Shown: positions 7,933-17,105, counted from the first letter of the stretch. The stretch: 64,000 nucleotides of DNA from Acidobacteriota bacterium (GCA_033549365.1 JAWSUF010000004.1:62001-126000), one strand, 5' to 3'. Made by a program: numbers and translations. Notes: generated from the sequence alone by a model not told the origin.

Positions 7933-9048
7933 ATGCCGAAGTACAAAATCGCCGTTCTCCCGGGAGACGGAGTCGGACAGGAAGTCATGGAAGCCGCCAT
8001 GATCGTGCTTGAGAAAATCGGACTCGATGCCGAATACAGAACCGGCGACATCGGTTGGGAATTCTGGTGCCGGGAGGGAAATGCCCTTCCCGACCGTACG
8101 CTCGCCCTTCTGAAAGAAACCGACGCCTGTCTTTTCGGCGCCATCACGTCCAAGCCCAAGGACGACGCCGTCGCCGAACTCGATCCTTCGCTTGGGAACA
8201 AAGGCCTGTCGTATTTCAGCCCCATCGTCCGTCTGCGCCAGGAGTTCGATCTTTACACCGCGCTTCGCCCCTGCAAGGCCTATCCCGGCAACCCCCTGAA
8301 CCACAGGGACGGCATCGACCTCGTGATTTTCCGAGAAAACACCGAGGGGATGTATGCCGGCGTGGAGTTTCATCCACTTCCCGATGCCATGAGGGCCGCC
8401 ATGTCCGCCCATCCGAAAATGAAGCCTTTCAAGGATGTCCCCGCGGATGATATCGCCGTTTCCACCCGGATCATGACCCGCAAGGGATGCGCCCGCATCG
8501 TCAAGGCGGCTTTTGATTATGCCCGGAAGCACAAGAGGCGCTCGGTCACGGTTGTTGAAAAGCCGAACGTCCTGCGGGAGACCGGAGGCCTCATGCTCGA
8601 GGAAGCCCGGAAAGTCGCCGCGGGCTATCCGGACATTCCGCTCTATGAGACCAACATCGACGCCATCTGCATGTGGCTCGTCAAGAACCCCCGCGATTAC
8701 GACGTCATGGTCGCCGAAAACCTTTTCGGCGACATTGTTTCCGATCTCTCCGCTCAGCTCGTGGGTGGTCTCGGCTTTGCGTGCAGCGGGAATATCGGGG
8801 ATCGTTATGGTGTGTTCGAGCCTACGCACGGCTCGGCGCCGAAGTATTTCGGCCAGTACAAGGTCAATCCCATTGCCATGATCCTGTCCGCAAAAATGAT
8901 GCTGGACTGGCTGGGCGAGACGGACAAGGGCCGTGTCATCGAGGAAGCGGTCGCCGCGGTCATCAAAGAAGGCCGGGTCAGAACATACGATTTGGGCGGG
9001 CAAGCCAAAACCCTGGATGTCGCCCGGGCCGTGGCCGAAAAAATCTGA
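7933..9048 (+). CDS. NAD-type isocitrate/homoisocitrate dehydrogenase
   Basis: 371-aa beta-decarboxylating dehydrogenase. It has GDGVGQEV near the N-terminus, RENTEG at 134-139, a KPNVLRETGG segment, metal-binding Asp residues in the ENLFGDIVSD region and the nucleotide loop PTHGSAPKY. The RENTEGMYAG signature is that of isocitrate/homoisocitrate enzymes; isopropylmalate dehydrogenases have an REL-GGIYFG type sequence here. HGSAP is typical of NAD users. Start ATG 7933 follows AAGGAG. Right after the LeuCD-like pair, it could carry the isomerised acid to 2-oxoglutarate or 2-oxoadipate. Confidence 0.88.
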   Translation: MPKYKIAVLPGDGVGQEVMEAAMIVLEKIGLDAEYRTGDIGWEFWCREGNALPDRTLALLKETDACLFGAITSKPKDDAVAELDPSLGNKGLSYFSPIVRLRQEFDLYTALRPCKAYPGNPLNHRDGIDLVIFRENTEGMYAGVEFHPLPDAMRAAMSAHPKMKPFKDVPADDIAVSTRIMTRKGCARIVKAAFDYARKHKRRSVTVVEKPNVLRETGGLMLEEARKVAAGYPDIPLYETNIDAICMWLVKNPRDYDVMVAENLFGDIVSDLSAQLVGGLGFACSGNIGDRYGVFEPTHGSAPKYFGQYKVNPIAMILSAKMMLDWLGETDKGRVIEEAVAAVIKEGRVRTYDLGGQAKTLDVARAVAEKI

Positions 9049-9087
9049 TCCGTTGCGGTCCCGCTCGGCGGGAAAGGCGGGTGAAGG

Positions 9088-9822
9088 ATGCTCATTCTGG
9101 CTGTCGACACGACCACGCCGAACGGATCGGCGGCCATTCTCGACGGGCCGCGGCTTCTGGCCGAGACGGCGGTCGCCTCAGCTCCCACCCATTCCGCCGT
9201 CCTTCTCCGTTCGATCGACCATATTCTGGCAGTCTGCGGTGCTACGGCCCGGGACATCGAGGCCTTCGCCGTCGCCGCCGGTCCGGGTTCGTTTACCGGG
9301 ATCCGCATCGGCTTGAGCACGATCAGGGCCCTGGCTTTCGCCTCGAACAAACCGGCCGCGGCCGTATCCTCTCTCCGTGCTCTGTCTCTCAAGGCGGCTG
9401 CGGACGAAGGCACATGGATCGCGCCCCTGCTCGACGCCCGCAAGGGAGAAATCTACGCCGCCCTTTTCAAAGTCTCTGCGGAGGATGCGGCGGCCGCCGT
9501 TCCCGAAGGCGCCTGGATTCCCGGAGATTTTCTTTCCCGGATCCCGGATCAGGGGGTCGTCACCTTCATCGGCGACGGCTTGGATGTCTGCCGCGACTCC
9601 GCTCAGGCGCGTCTCGGCGACAGGGCGCGGTTTTCAACCCGGACGCCCTTCATCGCTCACGAAGTGGGCCTTCTGGCCGCCCGGATATTCGCCCGGAACG
9701 CGGGCGCCGTTCTCGAAGAGCTCGAACCCCTTTACTATCGGAGATCCCAAGCGGAGGAAAAACATCATGGCGGGACCGGAAATCGGCGAGGGATGCGTCA
9801 TTCGAAGAATGAGGGTCGATGA
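9088..9822 (+). CDS. tsaB: tRNA threonylcarbamoyladenosine biosynthesis protein TsaB
   Basis: TsaB (244 aa) is an ASKHA-fold partner of TsaD and TsaE in making t6A37 on tRNAs that read ANN codons. Diagnostic segments are LAVDTTTPNGSAA at the start, the conserved GPGSFTGIRIGLST (about residues 69-82) and a PLLDARKGEIYAALF stretch. Like other TsaB proteins it lacks a full ATP-binding site. Its 3' end overlaps rimI by 56 nt, matching the common bacterial tsaB-rimI order. Confidence 0.95.
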   Translation: MLILAVDTTTPNGSAAILDGPRLLAETAVASAPTHSAVLLRSIDHILAVCGATARDIEAFAVAAGPGSFTGIRIGLSTIRALAFASNKPAAAVSSLRALSLKAAADEGTWIAPLLDARKGEIYAALFKVSAEDAAAAVPEGAWIPGDFLSRIPDQGVVTFIGDGLDVCRDSAQARLGDRARFSTRTPFIAHEVGLLAARIFARNAGAVLEELEPLYYRRSQAEEKHHGGTGNRRGMRHSKNEGR

Positions 9823-10243
9823 CCTTCCGGCCGTCCTGAGCATCGAAACGGTCTCTTTCCCCAATCCCTGGAACCGGATCGCCTTCATCGGCGAAATCCA
9901 GAACACCGGGATTTCCTTTCCTCTGGTCGTTTCGACGGAAGGCGACCGCCGCATCATCGGGTATGCCGTTTACTGGAAAATCGCCGATGACGTCCAGATC
10001 AACAACATCGCCGTTCATCCCGAGTTCCGGGGACGGAGTTTGGGAGACAGTCTGCTCGCGCATATTCTGGAAACCGTCAAAGCCCAGGGAGCCAGGGTGG
10101 TTGCTCTCGAAGTCCGGCCGTCCAATACATCCGCGATCTCCCTCTATCGCAAACACGGATTCACCGTCGTCGGAAAAAGGCGCGGATATTATTCCCGGCC
10201 GCCGGAGGACGCCGATGTCATGATGCTGAAGTTCGGCGGATAA
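9767..10243 (+). CDS. rimI: Ribosomal protein S18 N-alpha-acetyltransferase RimI
   Basis: GNAT acetyltransferase (158 aa). The start ATG 9767 lies inside the end of tsaB, preceded by GCGGAGGAA. The frame is open much further upstream, but those codons only shadow tsaB. Motif A is INNIAVHPEFRGRSLGDSLL (acetyl-CoA loop, about residues 78-98), followed by ALEVRPSNTSAISLYRKHGF, the RimI hallmark. The last 55 nt overlap the convergent truA gene. Confidence 0.93.
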   Translation: MAGPEIGEGCVIRRMRVDDLPAVLSIETVSFPNPWNRIAFIGEIQNTGISFPLVVSTEGDRRIIGYAVYWKIADDVQINNIAVHPEFRGRSLGDSLLAHILETVKAQGARVVALEVRPSNTSAISLYRKHGFTVVGKRRGYYSRPPEDADVMMLKFGG

Positions 10244-10965
10244 GCGACTTCGACCAGACACAGCCCTTTGGCGGGAGCCGTGGGCGCGCCGAGGGTGCGG
10301 GCTTTCTTCCGGAACAGGCCCTCGATATCGGACGGACGGATTCGTCCCCGACCGACGTTGAGAAGCGTTCCGGCCAGGGTCCGGACCATGTATTTCAGAA
10401 AACCTTCCGCCGTCACCGTATATTGAATTTCGTCGTCTACGCGGACGATCTCGGACCGGATGACCTTTCTTACGGGGCATTTGTCCTTGTTCGAAGAGAA
10501 TGTCGAGAAATCGTCTTCACGGACGAAGAGGCCGGACGCCTCCCGCATCGCCTCGAAGTCGAGCGGCATGGGCCGGTGGATCGCGTAGCGCCGGATAAAG
10601 GGCGAATGGACGGGGGAGATGCAGATTCGATACCGATACGTCTTGGACAGAGCCGACTTGCGGGGATGGAAATCGGCCGGAGCTTCCTCGACGGAAAAGA
10701 CGCGGATGTCTTCGGGCAGAACGGCATTCAAGGCCCGGAGAAGCTCATCTGTTCCCAGCCTGAGGTCGGCCCGGAATCCGGCCGTCTGGGCCAGGGCGTG
10801 GACTCCGGCGTCCGTCCGTCCGGCTCCGTTGACGGGTACCCGTTTGTGGGTGATCACGGCCAGGGCCTTTTCCACTTCACCCTGAATGGTTCTGAGTCCG
10901 GGCTGAAGCTGCCAGCCGTGGTAATCCGTTCCGTCATAGCCGAGGGTGATCCGGTAATTGGTCAT
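10189..10965 (-). CDS. truA: tRNA pseudouridine synthase A (TruA)
   Basis: Converts U38-40 in the tRNA anticodon stem to pseudouridine. 258 aa, normal length. Catalytic D52 sits in GAGRTDAGVHA. Also visible are the N-terminal ITLGYDGTDYHGWQ and the C-terminal YMVRTLAGTLLNVGRGRI. The C-terminal 18 codons run antisense into rimI. The adjacent LOG-like gene on the same strand ends 9 nt upstream of this start, so the two are probably co-transcribed. Confidence 0.95.
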   Translation of the reverse strand: MTNYRITLGYDGTDYHGWQLQPGLRTIQGEVEKALAVITHKRVPVNGAGRTDAGVHALAQTAGFRADLRLGTDELLRALNAVLPEDIRVFSVEEAPADFHPRKSALSKTYRYRICISPVHSPFIRRYAIHRPMPLDFEAMREASGLFVREDDFSTFSSNKDKCPVRKVIRSEIVRVDDEIQYTVTAEGFLKYMVRTLAGTLLNVGRGRIRPSDIEGLFRKKARTLGAPTAPAKGLCLVEVAYPPNFSIMTSASSGGRE

Positions 10966-10974
10966 GCGGGCCGA

Positions 10975-11448
10975 TCAGCGGCGCCCGGCCGCTTTTTCCA
11001 GGGCCAGACGGACGGCCTCCTCGGGGGTTCCGGCCGGGATGACGCCGCGGACATCCCAGGTCCCGAGGCCGACGACCGGGCGCTCATAAACGCCGCCGTA
11101 GGCGATTTCGCTCAAGGTGCCGAAGGCGCCGTCGATGGCGATCAGGGCGTCGGCATTCATGACGACAAGGGCGTTTCGGGCGTATCCGATTCCCGTGGCA
11201 ATAGAAATGTCGATGTGGGGATTGGCGTCTCGCGGATCGGAGCCGGGAAGGATGCCGACGGTCAGTCCGCCGACCTCCTTGGCGCCGCGGGCGGCGGCTT
11301 CCATAACTCCGCCGAGGCCCCCGCAGACGACGACGGCCCCGAGTTTGGCGATCAGGCGGCCGACCCGGTAGGCGGCTTCACTCGATGCGGGGTCCGGTCG
11401 CGATCCGCCGATGACGCCGATCCGAAATTTGCTTCTGGTTTCGCTCAT
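10975..11448 (-). CDS. LOG-family-like Rossmann protein (TIGR00725 type)
   Basis: 157 aa. Start ATG 11448 is chosen because AGAGAGG precedes it; the longer frame has no ribosome site. N-terminal IGVIGGSRP, then CGGLGGVMEAAARGAKE, and DGAFGTLSEIAYG where cytokinin-activating LOG enzymes have PGGxGTxxE. This fits the TIGR00725 branch of the LOG/lysine decarboxylase-like superfamily, whose function is uncertain. A nucleotide-binding role is plausible. Located upstream of truA in the same direction. Confidence 0.82.
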   Translation of the reverse strand: MSETRSKFRIGVIGGSRPDPASSEAAYRVGRLIAKLGAVVVCGGLGGVMEAAARGAKEVGGLTVGILPGSDPRDANPHIDISIATGIGYARNALVVMNADALIAIDGAFGTLSEIAYGGVYERPVVGLGTWDVRGVIPAGTPEEAVRLALEKAAGRR

Positions 11449-11519
11449 GACAGCCTCTCTTTCTTGTATCATACCCGGCGGTCTTTGCCAACGGAGGCCC
11501 ATCGGAATCCGGATTCATG

Positions 11520-11549
11520 TTGAACTCTCCGGCGGAAATGCTTTACAAT
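11520..11549 (+). promoter_or_regulatory. Promoter of the small-gene/glycosyltransferase block
   Basis: TTGAAC (11520-11525), 18 nt, TACAAT (11544-11549), about 45 nt before ATG 11596. It may drive the following run of rightward genes. Confidence 0.55.
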
Positions 11550-11595
11550 ACGTTCTGATTTTCAACTGGTGAATTCAACGGCAAGGACGATCATC

Positions 11596-11808
11596 ATGGC
11601 CGGATTTCTGGACATCAAATGCCTCGGCAAAAAGGAACAGGCCGGGCTCGAGGAAACCATCGAACGCCGAATCGCGGAAAAGCTCAAATCCGGAGTCTTC
11701 ACGGAACGCGAGGTCCGCGAGATCGAGCTCATGCGGCTCCGGCCGATTCCCGATATCCTGGACGTTCAGAGCGTCTATGAAGACTTTCTGTTTCGGAATG
11801 ACCGCTGA
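11596..11808 (+). CDS. Small hypothetical protein
   Basis: 70 aa, charged and predicted helical (EETIERRIAEKLKSGVFTEREV), with no signal peptide or metal motif. ATG 11596 has AAGGA nine nt upstream; an in-frame GTG at 11569 has no ribosome site. Forty-four bases separate it from the coiled-coil gene. Function unknown; position suggests the same transcript as the glycosyltransferases. Confidence 0.6.
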   Translation: MAGFLDIKCLGKKEQAGLEETIERRIAEKLKSGVFTEREVREIELMRLRPIPDILDVQSVYEDFLFRNDR

Positions 11809-11852
11809 TCCGGAGCCCCGGCCGGGTCCGGACAGGCCTTGAGGAGATGCCC

Positions 11853-12539
11853 ATGGACGATTTTTCGATCGATTACGATAATCTCGATATATCCACCCTT
11901 ATGGCTGCCGTCAAGGAGCGGGCCGCCCGCCGGGCCGGGGACGAAGGAAGTCCGGAAGAAACCTTTCCGGTCCCGGAACCGGATCGCCCTCAGGATACCG
12001 GCTTCCCCGCCGATGACGAGCCGTTCCTTGCCCCCTATCCCGACTTTCCCGACGACGAGCCGGGAGGCAAATCCCGCATCAAGAGAATTCTCCTGAAACT
12101 CATGCGGCCGTTCGCGCCGCTCATGAAGCTCGTCATCCTTCCGATCAATGAAGACATCGTCCGGGCCGTCCGCCATCTCGACTACGTCAACCGCCGGGTG
12201 GATTATTACGCCGCCAAGTCGGAACATGAGCTCAGGAGGGCCGACCGGCGATTCGCCGCCCTTCAGGAGGTCCTGGGGCGGGAGAGGGAGGCATTGGCGC
12301 GCGAACTGCAACGTGTCGAGCAGGAAACGGCGGATGCTCTCGGCGGAATCCGCTCCTGTTTGACACCGGCTGTCGACAACGTCAAGCTCCTCCACACCCT
12401 GGCCCATAACACCGTCGTCGAGTTGACGAAACTCAAGATCGAGCACGAGACGCTCAAGAACAAGATCCGGGTCATGGAAAAGGATTTCGAGACACTCAGC
12501 CGCCGCGAGCGGGCCCTGGAAAAAAAGGTCTTCGAATGA
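11853..12539 (+). CDS. Coiled-coil protein heading glycosyltransferase operon
   Basis: 228 aa. An acidic, Pro-rich, probably disordered N-terminus (residues 1-70) is followed by a basic amphipathic stretch (KRILLKLMRPFAPLMKLVIL, about 75-95) that could touch the membrane. A long coiled coil with heptad-like spacing (about 105-228) follows. ATG 11853 is favoured because GAGGAG lies 6 nt upstream; ATG 11847 is too close to it. The stop overlaps the next start (ATGA), so it is translationally coupled to the first glycosyltransferase. Perhaps a scaffold for glycan assembly (inference). Confidence 0.65.
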   Translation: MDDFSIDYDNLDISTLMAAVKERAARRAGDEGSPEETFPVPEPDRPQDTGFPADDEPFLAPYPDFPDDEPGGKSRIKRILLKLMRPFAPLMKLVILPINEDIVRAVRHLDYVNRRVDYYAAKSEHELRRADRRFAALQEVLGREREALARELQRVEQETADALGGIRSCLTPAVDNVKLLHTLAHNTVVELTKLKIEHETLKNKIRVMEKDFETLSRRERALEKKVFE

Positions 12540-13708
12540 AACTGGCATTCGTCGTTCAACGCTACGGTCTGGAGATCAACGGCGGCGCCGAGCTTCACTG
12601 CCGCTGGGTGGCCGAACATCTCCGGGAGCACCATGACGTTGAAGTCCTGACGACCCGGGCCTTCGATTACATCACCTGGAAGGATCATTATCCGAAGGAC
12701 GAGGAATCGATCAACGGGATCACCGTCCGGCGCTTCTCCGTGGACCGGCCGCGAAACCCGGAGCGGTTCGGCCGCATCCAGGACTTCGTCTTCAACCGCG
12801 CCCACAGCGAGGCCGACGAGCTTCGCTGGCTGGACGAGGAGGGTCCGCTCTCCACGTCACTGATCCGCCATATCCGGGACCATCGCGACAATTACGACCA
12901 CTTCATCTTTTTCAGCTACCGCTATTATCACTCCTACTGGGGAATCCGCGTCGTCCCTGAAAAAAGCATCCTTGTGCCGACGGCCGAGCGCGACCCGGTC
13001 ATCCACCTGGGCATCTTCCGCGACCTTTTGAAACTGCCGCGGGCCTTCATCTACAACTCCCACGAGGAAAAGGCCATGATCAACGCCGCTTCGGGGAACG
13101 ACGATGTTCCGGGCGACATCGTCGGTGTCGGCACGGTCGTTCCCGAAACGTCCTCGGAGGACCGGTTCCGCAAGCTCCACGGCGTTGATGGGCCCTACAT
13201 CATCTACATCGGCCGCATCGACGAGAACAAGGGTTGCCACAAACTCTTCGAATATTTCCTGAAATTCAAGAAGGACACGGACTCGCCGCTCAAGCTCGTC
13301 CTCATCGGCAGCTCCATCCTTCCGATTCCCTCTCATCCCGATGTCATCCATCTGGGCTTCCAGCCCGAGGAGGTCAAATTCGACGCCCTCGAAGGGGCCC
13401 GGATTCTCGTCATGCCGTCCTTTTACGAAAGCCTGTCCATGGTCACGCTCGAAGCCTGGGCCATGAAAAAACCGGTTCTGGCCAACGCCCGGTGCGAGGT
13501 TCTCAAGGGCCAGTGCCTGAGAAGCCGGGCCGGGCTCTTTTATGAAAACTATTGGGAGTTCCGAGAAGCTCTCGAGCTGCTTGACGCCGACGCCCGGCTG
13601 CGGGAGGTCATGGGAGAAAACGGCCGTCGCTACTACGACGCCAACTACACCTGGGACATCGTCGTCGGCAAGTATCAAACCGTCATCCGGAACCTGGAAA
13701 GCCGCTAG
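12536..13708 (+). CDS. GT4-type glycosyltransferase (pair A, copy 1)
   Basis: 390 aa GT-B fold enzyme. The N-terminal acceptor domain starts FVVQRYGLEINGGAELHCR. The C-terminal donor domain starts IIYIGRIDENKG (about 222-233) and has an E-x7-E-like motif in SFYESLSMVTLEAW. It transfers a sugar from an NDP-sugar (retaining GT4 class); acceptor unknown. The paralogue at 15845 shares the start signature and the DYITW segment. First of four clustered glycosyltransferases. Confidence 0.88.
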   Translation: MKLAFVVQRYGLEINGGAELHCRWVAEHLREHHDVEVLTTRAFDYITWKDHYPKDEESINGITVRRFSVDRPRNPERFGRIQDFVFNRAHSEADELRWLDEEGPLSTSLIRHIRDHRDNYDHFIFFSYRYYHSYWGIRVVPEKSILVPTAERDPVIHLGIFRDLLKLPRAFIYNSHEEKAMINAASGNDDVPGDIVGVGTVVPETSSEDRFRKLHGVDGPYIIYIGRIDENKGCHKLFEYFLKFKKDTDSPLKLVLIGSSILPIPSHPDVIHLGFQPEEVKFDALEGARILVMPSFYESLSMVTLEAWAMKKPVLANARCEVLKGQCLRSRAGLFYENYWEFREALELLDADARLREVMGENGRRYYDANYTWDIVVGKYQTVIRNLESR

Positions 13709-13712
13709 ATCC

Positions 13713-14780
13713 GTGGACATCCACCAGTTCTCGACGTCCCTGACCTACGGAGACGCCATTTCCGATGAGATCCTGGAGATCCAAAAGGCCCTCCGGTCCC
13801 TCGGCCACCGTTCCGAGATCTTCATCCGCTATTTCGACCCGAAAACGGCCGGCCTGGCCCGGGACTTCCGAACCTATCGGGAGTTGAGCTCCCCCGACAA
13901 CGTGGTCATCTTCCACTTCTCCATCGGATCCCCGGTGTCGAAAATGATCTTCCGGATTCCCGACCGCAAGATCATGATCTACCACAACATCACACCCCAC
14001 GGATTTTTTCTGGACTATCACCGCATCCTGACCCGGGAATGCTACAAGGGTCGCCTCGAGATCAAGACGTTTGTCGGCAAAGTCGACCTGGCCCTCGGCG
14101 ACTCCGAGTTCAACCGTGAGGAACTCGAGCGGGCCGGATACGCCCCGACCGGAGTTCTGCCCATTCTGCTCGACTTTTCCCGGTTCGATATTCCCGGAGA
14201 CCCCGTCGTCCTGGATATGATGTCGGAAAAGAAAACGACCTTTCTCTTCGTCGGCCGCCTGATCCCGAACAAGAGATTCGAAGACATCATCCGGACCTTC
14301 CATTTCTACAAGACGATGTTCAATCCCCGCGCCCGCCTCGTCCTGGCCGGTGATTATCGCGGCCTCGAGCGCTATCACGCGGCCCTGCGCGACCTCGTCG
14401 AACGGCTGGCGCTTTCGGACGTGCACTTTACGGGACATGTCGAGTTTCCGGAACTCGTCGCCTATTACCGGTCGGCCGACGTCTATCTGAGCATGAGCGA
14501 GCACGAGGGGTTCGGGGTTCCCCTCCTCGAGGCCTTCCACCTGGACCTCCCCGTCGTCGCTTTCGCCGCGGGGGCCGTCGAGGAAACGATGAACGGCGGC
14601 GGCGTGCTTCTCCGGTCGAAGGACTTTGTGAAGACGGCGGCCCTTCTCGATGAAATCGTCCGGAATGCCGAACTAAGAAACACCCTCCTCAAGGGCCAGC
14701 GCGCCGCCCTGGAGAAATACCGAACGGAGAACGTTGCCCGCATTCTCATGGATCACGTCGAAAAGGTGGCCGGCCGGTGA
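13713..14780 (+). CDS. GT4-type glycosyltransferase (pair B, copy 1)
   Basis: 355 aa. GTG 13713, 4 nt after the previous stop, gives the same N-terminus (HQFSTSLTYGDAISD) as the paralogue's FHQGDAIGDSA; the longer frame only shadows the upstream gene. Donor-domain motifs are FLFVGRLIPNKRFEDII and SEHEGFGVPLLEAF, the latter with the E-x7-E pair of GT4 enzymes. YHNITPHGFF occurs in both pair-B members. Confidence 0.88.
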   Translation: MDIHQFSTSLTYGDAISDEILEIQKALRSLGHRSEIFIRYFDPKTAGLARDFRTYRELSSPDNVVIFHFSIGSPVSKMIFRIPDRKIMIYHNITPHGFFLDYHRILTRECYKGRLEIKTFVGKVDLALGDSEFNREELERAGYAPTGVLPILLDFSRFDIPGDPVVLDMMSEKKTTFLFVGRLIPNKRFEDIIRTFHFYKTMFNPRARLVLAGDYRGLERYHAALRDLVERLALSDVHFTGHVEFPELVAYYRSADVYLSMSEHEGFGVPLLEAFHLDLPVVAFAAGAVEETMNGGGVLLRSKDFVKTAALLDEIVRNAELRNTLLKGQRAALEKYRTENVARILMDHVEKVAGR

Positions 14781-15841
14781 GAATCGACCAGCTCGTTCCC
14801 GCCTTTCATCAGGGAGACGCCATCGGCGACTCGGCTCTCCATATGCGGGATGTCTTCCGTTCTCATGGCTTCGAGGCGGACATCTACTGCCTGGATCACG
14901 ATAAGGAGCTGTCCGGCGAAGCCAGGCTGTTCTCATCATTCCCGCCTCCGGGGCCGAAGGACGCCATTCTTCTTCACTACGCGTTGCCGTCACCCCTCAG
15001 CCAGGCCCTGACCCGGCTGAAATCGAGGAAGATTCTCATCCATCACAACATCACGCCCTCTCATTTTTTCAGCCCCTACAGCACCGAAATGGCCCGGATC
15101 GCCCACATCGGGCGGCTGGAGCTCGCCTCCCTGATGCCGTTCATCGACCTCGGGCTGGCCGATTCCGAATACAACCGGCGGGAGCTTGTCGAACTCGGCT
15201 GCCGGCGGGCCGAGGTTCTGCCTCTTTACGTCGATTTCCGAAAATACGAAAAAACGCATTCCGTTTTTGTCCACGATCTCTACCGGGATGACAGAACGAA
15301 CATTCTCTTCGTCGGCCGGATCGCGCCCAACAAGAAGATCGAGGACCTCATCCGTCTGACTTTCTATTACAAGAAATACATCTCCCCCCTGGTGCGGCTC
15401 ATCGTGGTCGGCAAGACGCAGTCCCTGCCCGCCTATTTCGAAAGCTGTGTCCGGATGGCCGACGAGTTCTATCTCAAACCGGAAGAGATCGTCTTCACGG
15501 GCCATATCCCGGACGAGGAGATGTCCGCCTTCTACAGGGCCTCCGACGTCTTCCTGTCCATGAGCGAACACGAGGGCTTCTGTCTGCCGCTCATCGAGAG
15601 CATGATCTTCGACCTCCCCGTCGTCGCTTACGATTCGACGGCCGTGCCGTTCACCCTTGACGGGGCGGGAGTGCTGTTCAAGAGAAAAAAAATCGACCGG
15701 GCGGCCGAGCTCGTGGATCTTGTGGCCCGGGACCCGGAGTTGAGAGAGAAAATTCTGGCCGGGCAGCGCGCCCGCCTGGAGCGGTTCCGGACGGCCGACA
15801 GGGAATCCGTTCTTCTCAATTTTGTCGCGGAAGGAGCCTGA
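14777..15841 (+). CDS. GT4-type glycosyltransferase (pair B, copy 2)
   Basis: 354 aa. The GTG start overlaps the stop of the previous gene (GTGA). Motifs match copy 1: HHNITPSHFF, ILFVGRIAPNKKIEDLI, SMSEHEGFCLPLIES. Tandem duplication with its neighbour is evident. It probably adds another sugar of the same glycan. Confidence 0.88.
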   Translation: MRIDQLVPAFHQGDAIGDSALHMRDVFRSHGFEADIYCLDHDKELSGEARLFSSFPPPGPKDAILLHYALPSPLSQALTRLKSRKILIHHNITPSHFFSPYSTEMARIAHIGRLELASLMPFIDLGLADSEYNRRELVELGCRRAEVLPLYVDFRKYEKTHSVFVHDLYRDDRTNILFVGRIAPNKKIEDLIRLTFYYKKYISPLVRLIVVGKTQSLPAYFESCVRMADEFYLKPEEIVFTGHIPDEEMSAFYRASDVFLSMSEHEGFCLPLIESMIFDLPVVAYDSTAVPFTLDGAGVLFKRKKIDRAAELVDLVARDPELREKILAGQRARLERFRTADRESVLLNFVAEGA

Positions 15842-15844
15842 CCG

Positions 15845-17026
15845 GTGGGCGCCCGGGTGGCCTTCGTCGTCCAGCGCTACGGCGCCGAAGTCATGGGAGG
15901 GTCGGAACTCCACTGCCGCATCGTCGCCGAACGACTGGTCCGGGCCGGACACGCGTGCACGGTCTACACGACCGCGGCCAAAGACTATATCACCTGGAGA
16001 AACGAATATCTCGCCGGTGAAACCGTTCTTGACGGCGTGAAAATCAAGAGATATTTGACGGACAAGGAACGGGACATCGCCTCCTTCAACGCTTATTCCG
16101 ACTGGATCTTTTTCAATCCCCATACGGACGCCGACGAGAGGGAATGGATGGAGAGGCAGGGTCCGTGCTCGCCCCGGTTGATCGAGGCCATCGGCCGGGA
16201 AGAGAAGGACCACGATCTCTTCATCTTTTTCACCTACCTCTACTACAACACCTATTGGGGTTTGCGGGCCGTTTCGGGAAGCCCGGCCCTGGTTCCGACC
16301 GCCCACGAGGAACCCGCCCTCGGCCTGGAGATGATGAAAGAGGTTTTCGCCCGCCCCGCGGCCTTCATGTTCAACACCGAGCCGGAGAGAGACATGCTGG
16401 CCCGGCGTTTTTCCTTCGAGGGCAAGTACCAGGATATCGTCGGAGTGGGCGTGGACATTCCCGAAAATCCCGATGTCCGGGGTTTTCGAGAGAGGCACGG
16501 CCTGCAGGGGCCGTTTATTCTCTACGCCGGGCGCATCGAGGCCGGAAAAGGCTGCGCCGAGCTCCTGGAGTATTTCCAGGCCTACAGCCGGGAAAATCCG
16601 GACATGACTCTGGTCCTGATCGGAAACCTCCTCATGGAGCTTCCCTCTCATCCCAGGATCCGCTACCTGGGTTTCGTCTCCAGCGAGGAAAAAACCGCGG
16701 CGATGGCCGCGGCCTTGGCCACGATCCATCCGTCCCATCTTGAAAGTCTCTGTATGGCCGCGATCGAATCCCTGGCCGTCCGGACACCGATTCTGGTCCA
16801 GGAGACGACCCCGCCGCTCATGCAGCACTGCCTCAAGGGCCGAGCCGGCCTGGCCTATGGGAATGCGGGCGAGTTCGCCGTCGCGCTCGACCTTCTGGCG
16901 GGAGATACCCGTCTTCGGGAGGTTCTCGGTCGAAACGGCCGGGCTTATGTCGAGGAACATTACACCTGGCCGAAGATCGTCGGCAAATACGAAACCCTGA
17001 TCCGCCGGCTGTCCGGATTCTCCTGA
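15845..17026 (+). CDS. GT4-type glycosyltransferase (pair A, copy 2)
   Basis: 393 aa. GTG start 3 nt after the previous stop. N-terminus [21 protein letters not shown] and the DYITW segment match the gene at 12536. Donor motifs are [13 protein letters not shown] and [13 protein letters not shown]. The gene order is thus A-B-B'-A'. It closes the glycosyltransferase run; the MglA-like gene follows after its own promoter. Confidence 0.88.
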   Translation: MGARVAFVVQRYGAEVMGGSELHCRIVAERLVRAGHACTVYTTAAKDYITWRNEYLAGETVLDGVKIKRYLTDKERDIASFNAYSDWIFFNPHTDADEREWMERQGPCSPRLIEAIGREEKDHDLFIFFTYLYYNTYWGLRAVSGSPALVPTAHEEPALGLEMMKEVFARPAAFMFNTEPERDMLARRFSFEGKYQDIVGVGVDIPENPDVRGFRERHGLQGPFILYAGRIEAGKGCAELLEYFQAYSRENPDMTLVLIGNLLMELPSHPRIRYLGFVSSEEKTAAMAAALATIHPSHLESLCMAAIESLAVRTPILVQETTPPLMQHCLKGRAGLAYGNAGEFAVALDLLAGDTRLREVLGRNGRAYVEEHYTWPKIVGKYETLIRRLSGFS

Positions 17027-17045
17027 TGCGGAGCCCTGCGCGTGT

Positions 17046-17074
17046 TTGACTTCGCCGGGGGAGTGTGTTAATAA
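17046..17074 (+). promoter_or_regulatory. Promoter of the MglA-like gene
   Basis: TTGACT (17046-17051), 17 nt, TAATAA (17069-17074), 31 nt before ATG 17106. Confidence 0.6.
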
Positions 17075-17105
17075 TGGCGCTTGAAGGTAGGGGTTAGGCA
17101 ATTCA

